From Bacteroidota bacterium (GTDB taxonomy: Bacteria > Bacteroidota > Bacteroidia > J057): a stretch of 56,352 bases of DNA. Both the position numbers and the translations under genes were made by a program. Numbering within the stretch: the first letter of the stretch is position 1; the number at the start of each line of letters is the position of its first letter. Below, piece by piece: positions 7,642 through 16,818 of the stretch. The stretch spans positions 1 through 56,352 of the forward strand of contig RFHT01000212.1 of NCBI GenBank assembly GCA_003696835.1, in the 5' to 3' direction. The notes beneath the pieces are model-generated. The model saw only the letters and a program-made list of their open reading frames with translations. It ran no database searches and had not been told where the DNA came from.

Positions 7642-10191
7642 ATGCGCATGTCTGAATTTAAATGGTTGTGGAAAATGGCCTGGCGCGACAGCCGCCGCAG
7701 CCGTTCGCGTTTATTGCTGTTTACGGCCTCCATTGTCATGGGTATTGCTGCCCTGGTGGCCATCAACTCTTTTAGCGACAACCTGCGGAATGATATCCAA
7801 AACCAGGCAAAAAACCTGCTGGGAGCTGATCTGGTCATTCAGGCCAACAAACCCTACAGTGACAGCCTGCAACAACTCATAGACTCCATAGGCGGGGAGC
7901 GCGCACGCGAAACCAGCTTTGCTTCTATGGTGTATTTTCCCAAAACGCAGGGCACCCGCCTCATCCAGGTGCGCGCCCTTAAGGGAGGGTATCCCTTCTA
8001 CGGCAAGCTGGCCACGGAGCCGCCCGAAGCCGCTGCCACCTTTCAGCAGGGAAAAAATGCGCTGGTGGATCAGAGTCTCCTCATACAGTACGGCGTAGAA
8101 GTAGGAGATTCGGTAAAAATTGGGCGGGTCACCTTCCTCATTGCCGGCAAGCTGATGCAGATTCCCGGCCAGAATGCTGTGACCTCCACGGTAGCCCCCA
8201 CGGTATTTATTCCCCGCGACTACCTCGAAGCCACCGGGCTGGTGCAAAAGGGCAGCCGTATCAACCACGCTTTTTACTACAAGCTCCCCAAAGGGGTGGA
8301 CGGTGAAAAGTTGGAAGAAAAAATAGAAGGCCGTCTGCGGCGTGAAAGCCTGCGCAGCGAAACGGTGGAAGACCGCAAGCGTCGCATCAGCCGGGCCTTC
8401 ACCAACATGGAACGCTTTCTCAACCTGGTGAGCTTTGTGGCCTTGCTGCTGGGCTGCGTAGGGGTGGCCAGTGCCGTGCACATATATGTGAAGGAAAAAA
8501 TTCCCGCTGTGGCAGTGCTGCGCTGCCTGGGAGCCAGGGGCTCACAGGCGTTTTTCATCTATTTGCTGCAAATTTCCTTCATGGGCCTGGCAGGGGCCAT
8601 TGCCGGAGCAGCCCTGGGGGTATTCATACAACGGGTGCTGCCTGCTGTGCTCATGGATTTTCTGCCTTTTGAGGCCACGGTGTCAATTTCCTGGCCGTCG
8701 GTGGCGCAGGGCATACTCACCGGCCTGGCCATTGCGGTGCTGTTTGCGCTGCTGGTGCTGCTGCCCATACGGCATATTTCTCCCCTTTATACCCTCCGGG
8801 CATCCTTTGAGCACAATGGTCACCGGCGGGACCGGCTAGTATGGCTCATGATTGGCCTCATTGGCCTGTTTGTGTATGGATTTGCCTTCTGGCAAATGCA
8901 GCGGCCGCTGGAAGCACTCTTTTTTGTGCTGGGCATTGGGGCCGCCTTTTTGGTACTGGCAGGCGTGGCCAGGCTCATCAGCTGGGCTGTACGCCGTTTT
9001 TTCCCTGCCAATGCCAGCTACATCTGGCGCCAGAGCCTTTCCAACCTCTACCGCCCCAATAACCAGACCCTGGTACTCATGGTGTGCATAGGCCTGGGTA
9101 CGGCCCTCATTACGCAGCTCTTTTTCATACAGGACTTGCTGCTAAGCCAGGTAGAAATGACGGGCACAGGCAAGCAGCCCAACATGGTATTGTTTGACAT
9201 ACAAAACAGCCAGAAGGAGGAGCTAGCAAGCCTCACCAGCCAGTATGAGCTGCCGCTCATACAGCAGGTACCCATCGTAAGCATGCGCCTGGCTAGCGTC
9301 AAGGGCCGCAGCCGGGCCGAAATTCTCAACGATACCAGCCGCACCTCCAGGCGGGTAGCCCGCTGGGCCGTCAACCGCGAATACCGCGCCACCTACCGCG
9401 ACAGCCTCATCGGCTCCGAAACCATTGTGGCAGGCAAATGGGTGGGCCGGGTACAGGAGGGCGACAGTATTTTTGTGTCCCTGGAGGAAGAGTTTGGCCG
9501 CGACGACCTGGGCGTGGACCTGGGCGATGAGCTGGTATTTGATGTGCAGGGCAGGCTCATCAAAACTTATGTGGGCAGTTTTCGCCAAATCGATTTTGCC
9601 CGCTTCCAAACCAACTTTATGGTCCTCTTCCCGGCGGGGGTGCTGGAAAATGCCCCGCAGTTTCACGTGCTCATTACCCGCACCAACGGCACGGAGACCT
9701 CGGCCAAATTTCAGCGTGCCGTGGTGCAGCAGTTTCCCAATGTATCGGTGATCGACCTGGCCCTGGTGCTCAACACCATTGACGATGTGATCGGCAAGGT
9801 TTCATTTGTGATTCGGTTTATGGCACTGTTCAGCATCATCACGGGTCTGATTGTGCTGCTGGGGTCGGTGATCATCAGCAAATACCAGCGCATACAGGAG
9901 AGCGTACTGCTGCGCACCCTGGGCGCCAGCCGCCGCCAGATTTTGCGCATCAATATGTACGAATACCTCATATTGGGCCTGCTGGCTTCCGTTACGGGCA
10001 TCATTCTGGCCCTGCTGGGCAGCTGGGCCACCGCCATTTACAGCTTTGAAATGGTGTTTGTGCCCAAGCTATGGCCTCCCCTGCTGGTAATTTTCATCAT
10101 CACTGGCATTACGGTGCTGCTGGGTATGCTCAACAGCCGCAGCATTGTCAACAAGCCCCCGCTGGAGGTACTGCGCAAAGAGGTGGGCTAA
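7642..10191 (+). CDS. ybbP: FtsX-like ABC permease, YbbP type
   Basis: An 849-residue protein with the ten-helix layout of YbbP rather than the four-helix MacB layout. There is an N-terminal TM (LLLFTASIVMGIAALVAINS), a periplasmic domain to about residue 255, an FtsX triad of TMs with a broken fourth helix (about 258-445), a second periplasmic domain (about 500-710) and a final FtsX domain (FVIRFMALFSIITGLIVLLG, then LLRTLGASRRQI). The cytoplasmic coupling motifs VLRCLGARGSQ and LLRTLGASRRQ are both present. It forms a unit with the ATPase 169 nt upstream. Substrates of YbbAP systems are poorly known. The start may be the ATG at 7642 or the one at 7648 (MSEFKWLWKMAWRD). Confidence 0.88.
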   Translation: MRMSEFKWLWKMAWRDSRRSRSRLLLFTASIVMGIAALVAINSFSDNLRNDIQNQAKNLLGADLVIQANKPYSDSLQQLIDSIGGERARETSFASMVYFPKTQGTRLIQVRALKGGYPFYGKLATEPPEAAATFQQGKNALVDQSLLIQYGVEVGDSVKIGRVTFLIAGKLMQIPGQNAVTSTVAPTVFIPRDYLEATGLVQKGSRINHAFYYKLPKGVDGEKLEEKIEGRLRRESLRSETVEDRKRRISRAFTNMERFLNLVSFVALLLGCVGVASAVHIYVKEKIPAVAVLRCLGARGSQAFFIYLLQISFMGLAGAIAGAALGVFIQRVLPAVLMDFLPFEATVSISWPSVAQGILTGLAIAVLFALLVLLPIRHISPLYTLRASFEHNGHRRDRLVWLMIGLIGLFVYGFAFWQMQRPLEALFFVLGIGAAFLVLAGVARLISWAVRRFFPANASYIWRQSLSNLYRPNNQTLVLMVCIGLGTALITQLFFIQDLLLSQVEMTGTGKQPNMVLFDIQNSQKEELASLTSQYELPLIQQVPIVSMRLASVKGRSRAEILNDTSRTSRRVARWAVNREYRATYRDSLIGSETIVAGKWVGRVQEGDSIFVSLEEEFGRDDLGVDLGDELVFDVQGRLIKTYVGSFRQIDFARFQTNFMVLFPAGVLENAPQFHVLITRTNGTETSAKFQRAVVQQFPNVSVIDLALVLNTIDDVIGKVSFVIRFMALFSIITGLIVLLGSVIISKYQRIQESVLLRTLGASRRQILRINMYEYLILGLLASVTGIILALLGSWATAIYSFEMVFVPKLWPPLLVIFIITGITVLLGMLNSRSIVNKPPLEVLRKEVG

Positions 10192-10207
10192 GAAACGCTC
10201 AAACAGT

Positions 10208-10242
10208 AGCGGCCCGGTGGCTTCACGCCATCGGGCCGCTTT
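10208..10242. terminator. Hairpin between convergent genes
   Basis: The 14-nt arms AGCGGCCCGGTGGC and GCCATCGGGCCGCT pair with one mismatch across a 5-nt loop. It sits between the convergent permease and epimerase genes. T-tracts are weak on both sides, so this may be a transcript-end stabiliser as much as a strong terminator. Confidence 0.55.
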
Positions 10243-10261
10243 CAGTTTGGGTTTACCCTAC

Positions 10262-11275
10262 TCAAGCGGTGGGTTCTTTCTTTTTGACCTCCCAGCCTTC
10301 GGGCAGTTTTTCAGTAATTTCGATGTTGTCGAATTCCTGTCCCTGACGGGCTCCTACCTTCTTGGCCCATGCCGCCATGCGGGCAATGCCTTCGCGCAGG
10401 CCAATGGCTTCCTCGCGGCCAAACACGCGGTGTGCCTTGCTGTGGTCGGCGTAGGCGTCCACCACTTCGTTGCGGGCACGCAGGTGGGTTTTCTTCAACT
10501 CCACCCCCAGCTCATCGGCCACTACCTGGGCCAGCTCATTGATGGTGTAGGGTTTATCCGCCCCAATGTTGAACACTTCGTTGTAGGCTTCGGGTATGTC
10601 CACACAGGTGGCAATGGGAATGGCCACGTCATCTATGTAGCTGAAGGCGCGGGTTTGCTCCCCGTCGCCAAAAATGGTCATGGGTTTGCCCTGCATGAGC
10701 AGGTTCATAAAAATGCCAATCACGTTGCGGTACTTGTCGCCTATGTTTTGGTTTTCGCCATACACATTGTGGGGGCGAAACACTACATAGTTCAGCCCAA
10801 ACATTTCATGTGCAGCTTTGAGGTCCAGCTCCACGGCGTACTTGGACACGCCGTAGGGGTCTTCGGGCTGAGGCACCATGTCCTCGGTCATGGGCACCTG
10901 ACCGGCTCCATACACAGCTATGGAGGAGGTGAACACAAAGCACTTCACCTTGTGCTTTACCGACTCATTGATGAGGTTGACGCTGCCTATCAGGTTGTTG
11001 TTGTAGTTGAAGCGGCGAATGAAATGTGACAAGCCCTCGGCAGCATAGGCTGCCAGGTGATATACATAATCGAATTTGTATTGGTCAAACAATTGGGTAA
11101 CCAGTTCGTGATCATAGACCGAGCCTTTGACAAAGATCACCCCTTCGGGCAGGTGGTCTTCAAAGCCTCCGCTTAAATCATCCAGAACTACGACTTGATG
11201 TCCGAGAGCCAGGCAATGTTTTGCTACATGAGAGCCGATAAAGCCGGCTCCACCGGTAACGAGAGATGTAATCAT
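10262..11275 (-). CDS. NAD-dependent sugar-nucleotide epimerase/dehydratase (extended SDR)
   Basis: A 337-residue extended SDR. From the ATG at 11275 the NAD-binding motif TGGAGFIGSH is at residues 7-16, and the catalytic Ser117/118 (FTSSIAVYG) with Tyr141-x3-Lys145 (YGVSKYAVE) is complete. FRPHNVYGENQ and the downstream sugar-binding elements resemble UDP-glucose 4-epimerase-like enzymes. The reaction is probably epimerisation or dehydration of an NDP-sugar for surface polysaccharide synthesis; the substrate cannot be assigned. The frame extends open upstream into the preceding glycosyltransferase gene, but no homology precedes MITSLVTGG. It is the last gene of the minus-strand exopolysaccharide group. 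Confidence 0.87.
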   Translation of the reverse strand: MITSLVTGGAGFIGSHVAKHCLALGHQVVVLDDLSGGFEDHLPEGVIFVKGSVYDHELVTQLFDQYKFDYVYHLAAYAAEGLSHFIRRFNYNNNLIGSVNLINESVKHKVKCFVFTSSIAVYGAGQVPMTEDMVPQPEDPYGVSKYAVELDLKAAHEMFGLNYVVFRPHNVYGENQNIGDKYRNVIGIFMNLLMQGKPMTIFGDGEQTRAFSYIDDVAIPIATCVDIPEAYNEVFNIGADKPYTINELAQVVADELGVELKKTHLRARNEVVDAYADHSKAHRVFGREEAIGLREGIARMAAWAKKVGARQGQEFDNIEITEKLPEGWEVKKKEPTA

Positions 11276-11354
11276 AAAAATTTTATTCTTGTTTTGTTGA
11301 TTTATTAAAACATTAACTAAAAGCTTGCAATGTTGGGGCGGCAATCTTCCGGGC

Positions 11355-12260
11355 CTATACGGCCGACAAATTGCGGTGTTTGAGGTGCCAGGTAAGGGCA
11401 CGCACAAAAGACTGAATATGCTTGGTTTGAAACTTGAGCATATAGGTCAGCATTTTTTTGGGCACAATGGCAAAGAGCAGCCACAGGGTAAACATCAGCT
11501 GATGGGCCGGTTTGGTATTGCGCCGCATAAAGAGAATGCGGTTGCGGTTGTGATAATAGGCTTTGATGGGGCTTTCGCGGCCCATAGTAACCGACTCTTT
11601 GTGGTAAATAAGGGACTCGGGCTGGTAGTAAATTTTGTAGCCGGCCCGTTTGATGCGGGCACTCCAGTCGAGCTCTTCATAGTAGATAAAAAACAACTCG
11701 GCAAAGCCGCCTGTTTTTTCTGCCACCTCCCGCTTTACCAACATGGCCGCTCCGTGTGCATATTCGGTATAACTGCCCTGGTCGTACTGGCCGTTGTCCA
11801 CCTCAAACATACCGATGGCCACATTGCGGCCGGTGATGGGGTTGATTTCGGTGTATCCGGCATACTGAATGAGCTCCGGCTGGTCGTAAAAGCGGATTTT
11901 GGGGCACACTACTCCTATTTCGGGATCCTGCTCAAAGGTTTTGAGCAAAGGCTCCAGCATACCGGGAGTTACTTCTGTATCGTTGTTGATGATAAAAAAG
12001 TAATCGCCTTTGGCATACTTCATCCCCAAGTTGTTGCCGCCGGTAAACCCCAGGTTTTTTTCCGAGCGAATGAGGGTAACCTCCGGGTAGTTTGCTTGTA
12101 TGTAGTCCGTGGGGTCTTCTTTGGAATTATTGTCAACCACAATAATTTCAAAGTTTTTGTAGGTCAGGCTTCTGGTGGACTCCAGAAATTCACAAGTAAC
12201 GGGTGTCTGGTTGTAATTGAGGGTAATGAAGGATACTAAAGGTTGGTCTTTACTTTCCAT
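11355..12260 (-). CDS. Glycosyltransferase family 2, rhamnosyltransferase-like
   Basis: A 301-residue GT2 with the typical opening strand VSFITLNYNQ, then IIVVDNNSKED (nucleotide-binding Asp), the acceptor-side loop LGFTGGNNLGMKYA and the DxD-type motif NNDTEV that binds the metal and NDP-sugar. The segment FIYYEELDWSARIKRAGY carries the catalytic E-D/W region. No transmembrane anchor is strong, though the C-terminal MFTLWLLFAIVPKKM may bind the membrane. This class transfers rhamnose or similar sugars to a lipid-linked polysaccharide. It lies between the epimerase (79 nt downstream) and the Wzc-like gene (172 nt upstream). Confidence 0.88.
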   Translation of the reverse strand: MESKDQPLVSFITLNYNQTPVTCEFLESTRSLTYKNFEIIVVDNNSKEDPTDYIQANYPEVTLIRSEKNLGFTGGNNLGMKYAKGDYFFIINNDTEVTPGMLEPLLKTFEQDPEIGVVCPKIRFYDQPELIQYAGYTEINPITGRNVAIGMFEVDNGQYDQGSYTEYAHGAAMLVKREVAEKTGGFAELFFIYYEELDWSARIKRAGYKIYYQPESLIYHKESVTMGRESPIKAYYHNRNRILFMRRNTKPAHQLMFTLWLLFAIVPKKMLTYMLKFQTKHIQSFVRALTWHLKHRNLSAV

Positions 12261-12432
12261 TATTTACTGATTTAACCTTAACCGCCTTAGAAAAGGCACT
12301 TCTCAAATTTTCCGGCTGGAAAGGTACATACGCAGGCCGCTTTTTCAGGCACGATATACCCAGGCTCCTTACGTTGACCTGCTCCATATTTGGAAAAAGT
12401 ATTTTTTGTAAATGATTTATTAGGTTTTAAGA

Positions 12433-14610
12433 TTATTCATTCAAATTATCCATTTCTACTTTGTTCAATACCGGGTTCATCAATTTGCCATTCATAGAGG
12501 CGAGGTACTCAATGGATAGTTTGTCGGGTTGCTTCACCGACGAACGGGCCGAAAAAACGGGCAGTACCTTGTCCACGTACTCAGTCAGCTCTTTGGAGTC
12601 GGCAAAGGTATTGAGCGAGGCCCCTTCGAGAAAAATGTAGTCGTACTGAATGGAGAGCTCATTGAGCAGTTGGCGGAAGTCTCCGTAGGAGAATACCTCT
12701 GAGGGGGTATAGTTTCCGCCTTCACAACCAATGACATCCACACCGTCAAGTCCCGAACTGGAGATGAGTTGCTCACGGGGAATCTCATTGCTTAGGTATT
12801 TTTCCAGGGTAGGTGCTGCGGAGCACATGCGTGTAAGATCGTTGTTTTTGAAGTTGGTATCTATGAGCAATACCTTCTTTTTGTTGAGGCTGAGGGAGTA
12901 GGCCAGCGAAAACAGCAGTGAAGTCTTACCTGTGCCTGCCCTGGGGCTGGTTACGAGGAAAATGCGCGCGCCGGAAGCCACCACTTCATATCGGATTTTT
13001 CGCAGTAGTTGTTTGTAAGTTTCCAGGCTCATGTTTTGGTTGGTTCCCATAAAGAGGGAAACCAGGTCGAGGTTATCCGTTTCCAGCTTATTGAGCGCGC
13101 CCATGAGTTCCATGCCGGTAAGGCGCTTGAAGTTGGAGGGCATTTTGATGCTGATGTCCACATACTCCAGCACAAAGAGCACCACAATGCACAGCGCCAG
13201 GCTCACAATGGCCGAAAGGGCCACGAGTATGAGGGCTTTGCTGGATTCGGGCTTGGAAGGGGGCTGCACCCACTCCACTTGTTTGAGCTGGTTACCGGTA
13301 TCGATTTTGAGGCGTTCGTCATTGAGGCGCTTGGCCACGGCCAGGTACTCGTCCTGGGCCAGGGTCACTTCCCGGCTAAATTCGTCCAGGTCTTTTTTGC
13401 TGTTGGTCATCAGGGCTTTTCTGCCGCGCAGGGCTGCCAGTTCTCTGTCGAGGGTAGAAGCAATGGCCTTGGACATTTTGAGCTCCAGCTCTGCATCCAG
13501 GCGCTTGGACACCAGGTCTTCACGGGCATTGGCGGGGTTGAAGGCTTTTACACTGGCAGTTTGGCTGATCTGCGTTTTGAGCCTGGCCCTCAGCTGGGCA
13601 AGTGAGTCGGCCAAGGCGGCCGAGTTGCCACCGCGGAGTTCCGTTTCCAGTTTGGCGTCGGTGAGCCGCCTGATTTCTTCCTGCAACTCCAGCACCTTGG
13701 AATTGGCCACGCTGGTATAGGCATCCAGGTAGGATTCTTCTCCCGGCTTAAACTTCTGGTCGATGCTCTCAAGGGTGCTTTCCAGGCCGGGGATCTTGGC
13801 CATTTCGCTGTTGCGCAGTATCTCCAGATCGGCAATTTGCTTCACCAGGGCCTCGGCCTGTTTGTCAAAGGCCACGGTGCCTGTTTTGGAACGCAGCGCC
13901 TTCTCCATCTCCATGAGTTCATCCAGCTTTTGCTTCTTTTCCTGGGCCAGCTTGGCATAAAAGGCCACGGCATTTTCCACTTCCTGGCCACGTGATATAT
14001 CGTAGTAGCGAATAAACTCTTTGCAAAGGGTATTCACCACAAAAGCCGACATCTGCGGATTTTTGGAGGTAAAGGTGATGCCGATAAAGTCGGAGCCTGC
14101 GTCGCGTCCAATTTGCAGGTCTTCCATCAGCGTTTTCTGGTCGTAACCGAGGTCCTCCAGTATTTTCACATGCAGGTTGTCGGTTTCTCCCGGATTCATC
14201 AGGGGTTGAATGGAGTCAAGCTTGGTGCGGTAAATGAGCGTAGCCTTGCGGAGTTGCTCGGCCGTATAGTCTTTTTGCAGCTCGTCAAGATCGGCAAAGG
14301 GAGGCTCGCTGCCCTCCAGGTCGTGCAGCGCCAGGCTATATGAAAGCAGCGCAATAGATTGGTTGGACTTGATGCGTTCGATGAGGTTGTTAAACCTGCT
14401 GTCAATTTCAAACCACTGTAGTTGAGGGGTCCAGTTCAGGGGAGTAGGACCTGTTTTTTCAGTAATCCCCGTCGCAATCTGGGCTTTTGCCTTGTAAACT
14501 TTGGGGAGCTTGCGTGTAACCAGAAAAGTGAGCACCATAGACGACATCACAACTGCCGCGATGAGCCATTTTCTTTTTCCCAGTATCCGCAAAAAGTGTA
14601 GTAAATCCAT
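12433..14610 (-). CDS. Polysaccharide co-polymerase with C-terminal BY-kinase-like ATPase domain (Wzc-like)
   Basis: A 725-residue protein. It has a cytoplasmic N-terminus, a TM (about residues 15-31, WLIAAVVMSSMVLTFLV), a long periplasmic coiled-coil Wzz region with PNPR-like sequences (about 40-445), a second TM (about 458-480), then a cytoplasmic P-loop domain. Walker A reads SPRAGTGKTS (about 553-562) and Walker A' VLLIDTNFKNND. The Walker B position reads YIFLEGAS, where BY-kinases normally have an Asp followed by a Pro two to three residues on. The C-terminus (MNPVLNKVEMDNLNE) has no tyrosine cluster. It therefore probably controls chain length and export without classical autophosphorylation, or with a separate kinase. 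It is the first gene of the minus-strand group. Confidence 0.85.
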   Translation of the reverse strand: MDLLHFLRILGKRKWLIAAVVMSSMVLTFLVTRKLPKVYKAKAQIATGITEKTGPTPLNWTPQLQWFEIDSRFNNLIERIKSNQSIALLSYSLALHDLEGSEPPFADLDELQKDYTAEQLRKATLIYRTKLDSIQPLMNPGETDNLHVKILEDLGYDQKTLMEDLQIGRDAGSDFIGITFTSKNPQMSAFVVNTLCKEFIRYYDISRGQEVENAVAFYAKLAQEKKQKLDELMEMEKALRSKTGTVAFDKQAEALVKQIADLEILRNSEMAKIPGLESTLESIDQKFKPGEESYLDAYTSVANSKVLELQEEIRRLTDAKLETELRGGNSAALADSLAQLRARLKTQISQTASVKAFNPANAREDLVSKRLDAELELKMSKAIASTLDRELAALRGRKALMTNSKKDLDEFSREVTLAQDEYLAVAKRLNDERLKIDTGNQLKQVEWVQPPSKPESSKALILVALSAIVSLALCIVVLFVLEYVDISIKMPSNFKRLTGMELMGALNKLETDNLDLVSLFMGTNQNMSLETYKQLLRKIRYEVVASGARIFLVTSPRAGTGKTSLLFSLAYSLSLNKKKVLLIDTNFKNNDLTRMCSAAPTLEKYLSNEIPREQLISSSGLDGVDVIGCEGGNYTPSEVFSYGDFRQLLNELSIQYDYIFLEGASLNTFADSKELTEYVDKVLPVFSARSSVKQPDKLSIEYLASMNGKLMNPVLNKVEMDNLNE

Positions 14611-15496
14611 AATCAGATATACAAATAAAAGATTGAAAACAAAGACTGAATCTGGTCAAAAACCTTCACCTATTTTATATGGAGAATATTTATATTCAAA
14701 TACTGTTCCCTTCTGTTATATTTGCTATATATAAAAAGCTTATCGAAAACAGCACCCTCTATTAATGGGCAAAAGCTACCTGAAGCCAAACCTGAGGTAA
14801 GATTCAGGCGTATTTTGGCACAAATTAGAGATAAATTACGGGAAAAATGCCCGGCATGCGCTTAGCTGACAGTCGTGCCAGATGAGTAGAATAAAATGCG
14901 TGTTGAATCGCATTTTTGAATGGGCGAAAATCCGCGCATTTGTCTCCAAAAAGCTGCAATGCCCCTGCCTTATTCTTTCCTGCCACAATTGGGGGACTCC
15001 TCTGCTTCTGCTTTCTGGTGGGGAACAACCCCTCCAATTTATTAATAAATGGATTTTTTTATCTACATATTTTCAGCTTGTTAGTTTTTTATTTTTCTGA
15101 TACAATAAATATTCCCGGGCCTCCTGTTAGCAGGGAGTGTACCAGGCTCGGGCTGCATACTGAGCAGAACTGAGGACAGGGGAAACAAAAAATACGGCAA
15201 AAGTTTACACCCCAAACAAAGAGGGCGAAAGTTCTGTACGCACAAGCGCCTCATTTTTTGTCAACTTTTCCATAAGTTGGGAGACATTTGGAGAAAAATG
15301 CCCCTCCTGGCAGGCTGTTAAATTTGCGACTGGCAAAAATTGATTCCTGAATGGGGCATATCCAAACTGCAACAGCAAGGGAATAAGGGATCAAAGTATT
15401 AACTTGCGCAAGAGAATTTTCACTAAAAAATTATTCTTATAAACAGAAATTCACATTGATTGCACAAACGCTTTTCAACCAAATTAAGAGAACTCA
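14611..15496. other. AT-rich 886-nt intergenic region between divergent exopolysaccharide genes
   Basis: No convincing gene is present; the short frames show no family features. Visible elements are a TATATTTG box at 14717-14724 (+), an imperfect stem CCCGGGCCT (15114-15122) with AGGCTCGGG (15144-15152) containing a smaller CCTG/CAGG stem, a 6-bp inverted repeat CAACTT/AAGTTG at 15262-15279, a TAAATTTG box at 15319-15326 (+), and the palindrome CTTGCGCAAG at 15403-15412. The length is unusual for this compact window, so it probably holds control elements for both polysaccharide transcripts or a small RNA. Confidence 0.5.
15319..15326 (+). promoter_or_regulatory. Candidate -7 box upstream of the GT2 gene at 15497
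   Basis: TAAATTTG matches TAnnTTTG. No TTTG is found at 19-21 nt; the nearest (15287-15290) is 28 nt away. If used, the leader would be about 165 nt and would include the palindrome at 15403-15412. Confidence 0.3.
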
Positions 15497-16675
15497 ATGA
15501 CGACATTTTTTATCATAAGCTTTTGGATTTGTCTGGCATTGCTCTTTTATGCATACGTTGGGTATGGCATACTCCTTTACATCCTGATAAAACTCAAGCG
15601 GCTCCTGGGTATAGACAAGCCCAAACCCTTTAATGAGGACTACCTGCCGCCCGTAACTTTGCTGGTGGCTGCATACAACGAAGCCGACTTTATAGAGGAA
15701 AAGATACACAACTCGCTGGCCATTGACTACCCCAAGGACAAGCTGAAGTTTTTGTTCATCACGGATGGGTCGGACGACGGCACACCGGACATAGTGGCGC
15801 GTTATCCTGAGATCAAGCTCATGCACCAGCCTCCCCGTGCGGGTAAGATTGCGGCTGTACACCGGGCCATGCCCCATGTGGATACCCCCATTACCATTTA
15901 CACCGACGCCAACACCTACCTGAACAAGGATGTGGTGCGCAAGATGGTACGCCACTATGAGGACCCGCGCGTAGGGGCCGTAGCAGGCGAAAAGCGCATA
16001 CGCTCCAAATCGGCCGACAGCGCCAGCGGCGCAGGCGAAGGCCTTTACTGGAAGTATGAGTCCACCCTCAAAAAGTGGGATTCGGAGCTGTACTCGGTGG
16101 TAGGCGCTGCCGGAGAACTGTTTTCCATTCGTACCGAGCTGCACGAAGAAATTCCCACCGACACGGTGATTGAAGATTTTTATACCACCATGCGCATTGC
16201 CCAGAAGGGCTACCGGGTGCGCTACGAGCCCGAAGCCTATGCCACCGAGGGGCCTTCGGCCTCGGTAAAGGAGGAGCTCAAGCGCAAGGTGCGCATTGCT
16301 GCCGGCGGCATACAGGCCATTGTGCGTCTGGCTCCGCTGCTCAACATTTTCAAATACGGCATCCTCACCTTTCAGTACGTTTCGCATCGGGTGCTGCGCT
16401 GGACGCTGGCACCAGTGGCCCTTTTCTGGCTGATGGTGAGCAACATCGTACTGGCCGCACAGGGCCTGCCTTTTTACCAGTTTACGTTGCTGGCACAGAT
16501 AGCTTTCTACCTGGCGGCTCTGATGGGGTATTTACTCGAAAAAAAGCAACTCAAAGTAAAGGCCTTCTTTGTGCCTTACTACTTTTTTATCATGAACTAT
16601 GCCTGCTATGCGGGTTTCCTCCGCTATGTGAAAGGCTCCCAAAGTGTGCTGTGGGAGCGTGCCAAGCGGGGATAA
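15497..16675 (+). CDS. Membrane glycosyltransferase family 2, poly-sugar synthase-like
   Basis: A 392-residue GT2 with an N-terminal TM (IISFWICLALLFYAYVGYGIL), a cytoplasmic GT-A domain and three or four C-terminal TMs (about residues 285-375). The catalytic elements are VTLLVAAYNEA, FITDGSDDGT, the DxD-type TDANT and the acid VIEDFYTT. The processivity motif QxxRW is replaced by KRKVRIAAGG, so it may transfer single residues or belong to a non-cellulose subgroup. It resembles enzymes that start or extend exopolysaccharide in Bacteroidota. It is divergent from the Wzc-like gene across 886 nt, and a strong terminator follows at 16735-16766, so it is probably monocistronic. Confidence 0.87.
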   Translation: MTTFFIISFWICLALLFYAYVGYGILLYILIKLKRLLGIDKPKPFNEDYLPPVTLLVAAYNEADFIEEKIHNSLAIDYPKDKLKFLFITDGSDDGTPDIVARYPEIKLMHQPPRAGKIAAVHRAMPHVDTPITIYTDANTYLNKDVVRKMVRHYEDPRVGAVAGEKRIRSKSADSASGAGEGLYWKYESTLKKWDSELYSVVGAAGELFSIRTELHEEIPTDTVIEDFYTTMRIAQKGYRVRYEPEAYATEGPSASVKEELKRKVRIAAGGIQAIVRLAPLLNIFKYGILTFQYVSHRVLRWTLAPVALFWLMVSNIVLAAQGLPFYQFTLLAQIAFYLAALMGYLLEKKQLKVKAFFVPYYFFIMNYACYAGFLRYVKGSQSVLWERAKRG

Positions 16676-16734
16676 AGAGGCATCGGGTAGCTGCGCTGCC
16701 CATGCTGCACCACAACTCTGGTGCTCGTTTTTTG

Positions 16735-16766
16735 AACAGGCGGCTTTGAAGCCGCCTGTTTTTTTT
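16735..16766 (+). terminator. Strong intrinsic terminator after the GT2 gene
   Basis: The arms AACAGGCGGCTT and AAGCCGCCTGTT pair perfectly around a tiny loop (16735-16760), followed by at least six T. Confidence 0.9.
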
Positions 16767-16785
16767 ATGTGATAGGTGAATTGTG

Positions 16786-16793
16786 TAATTTTG
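16786..16793 (+). promoter_or_regulatory. Candidate -7 box for the DUF4920 gene
   Basis: TAATTTTG fits TAnnTTTG, with a T-rich -33 (TTTA at about 16764-16767). Transcription would begin near 16799, just past the first in-frame ATG (16798), which favours translation from the ATG at 16819 or 16822. Confidence 0.5.
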
Positions 16794-16818
16794 TGAGATG
16801 AAAACACCAAAAAGTTTT

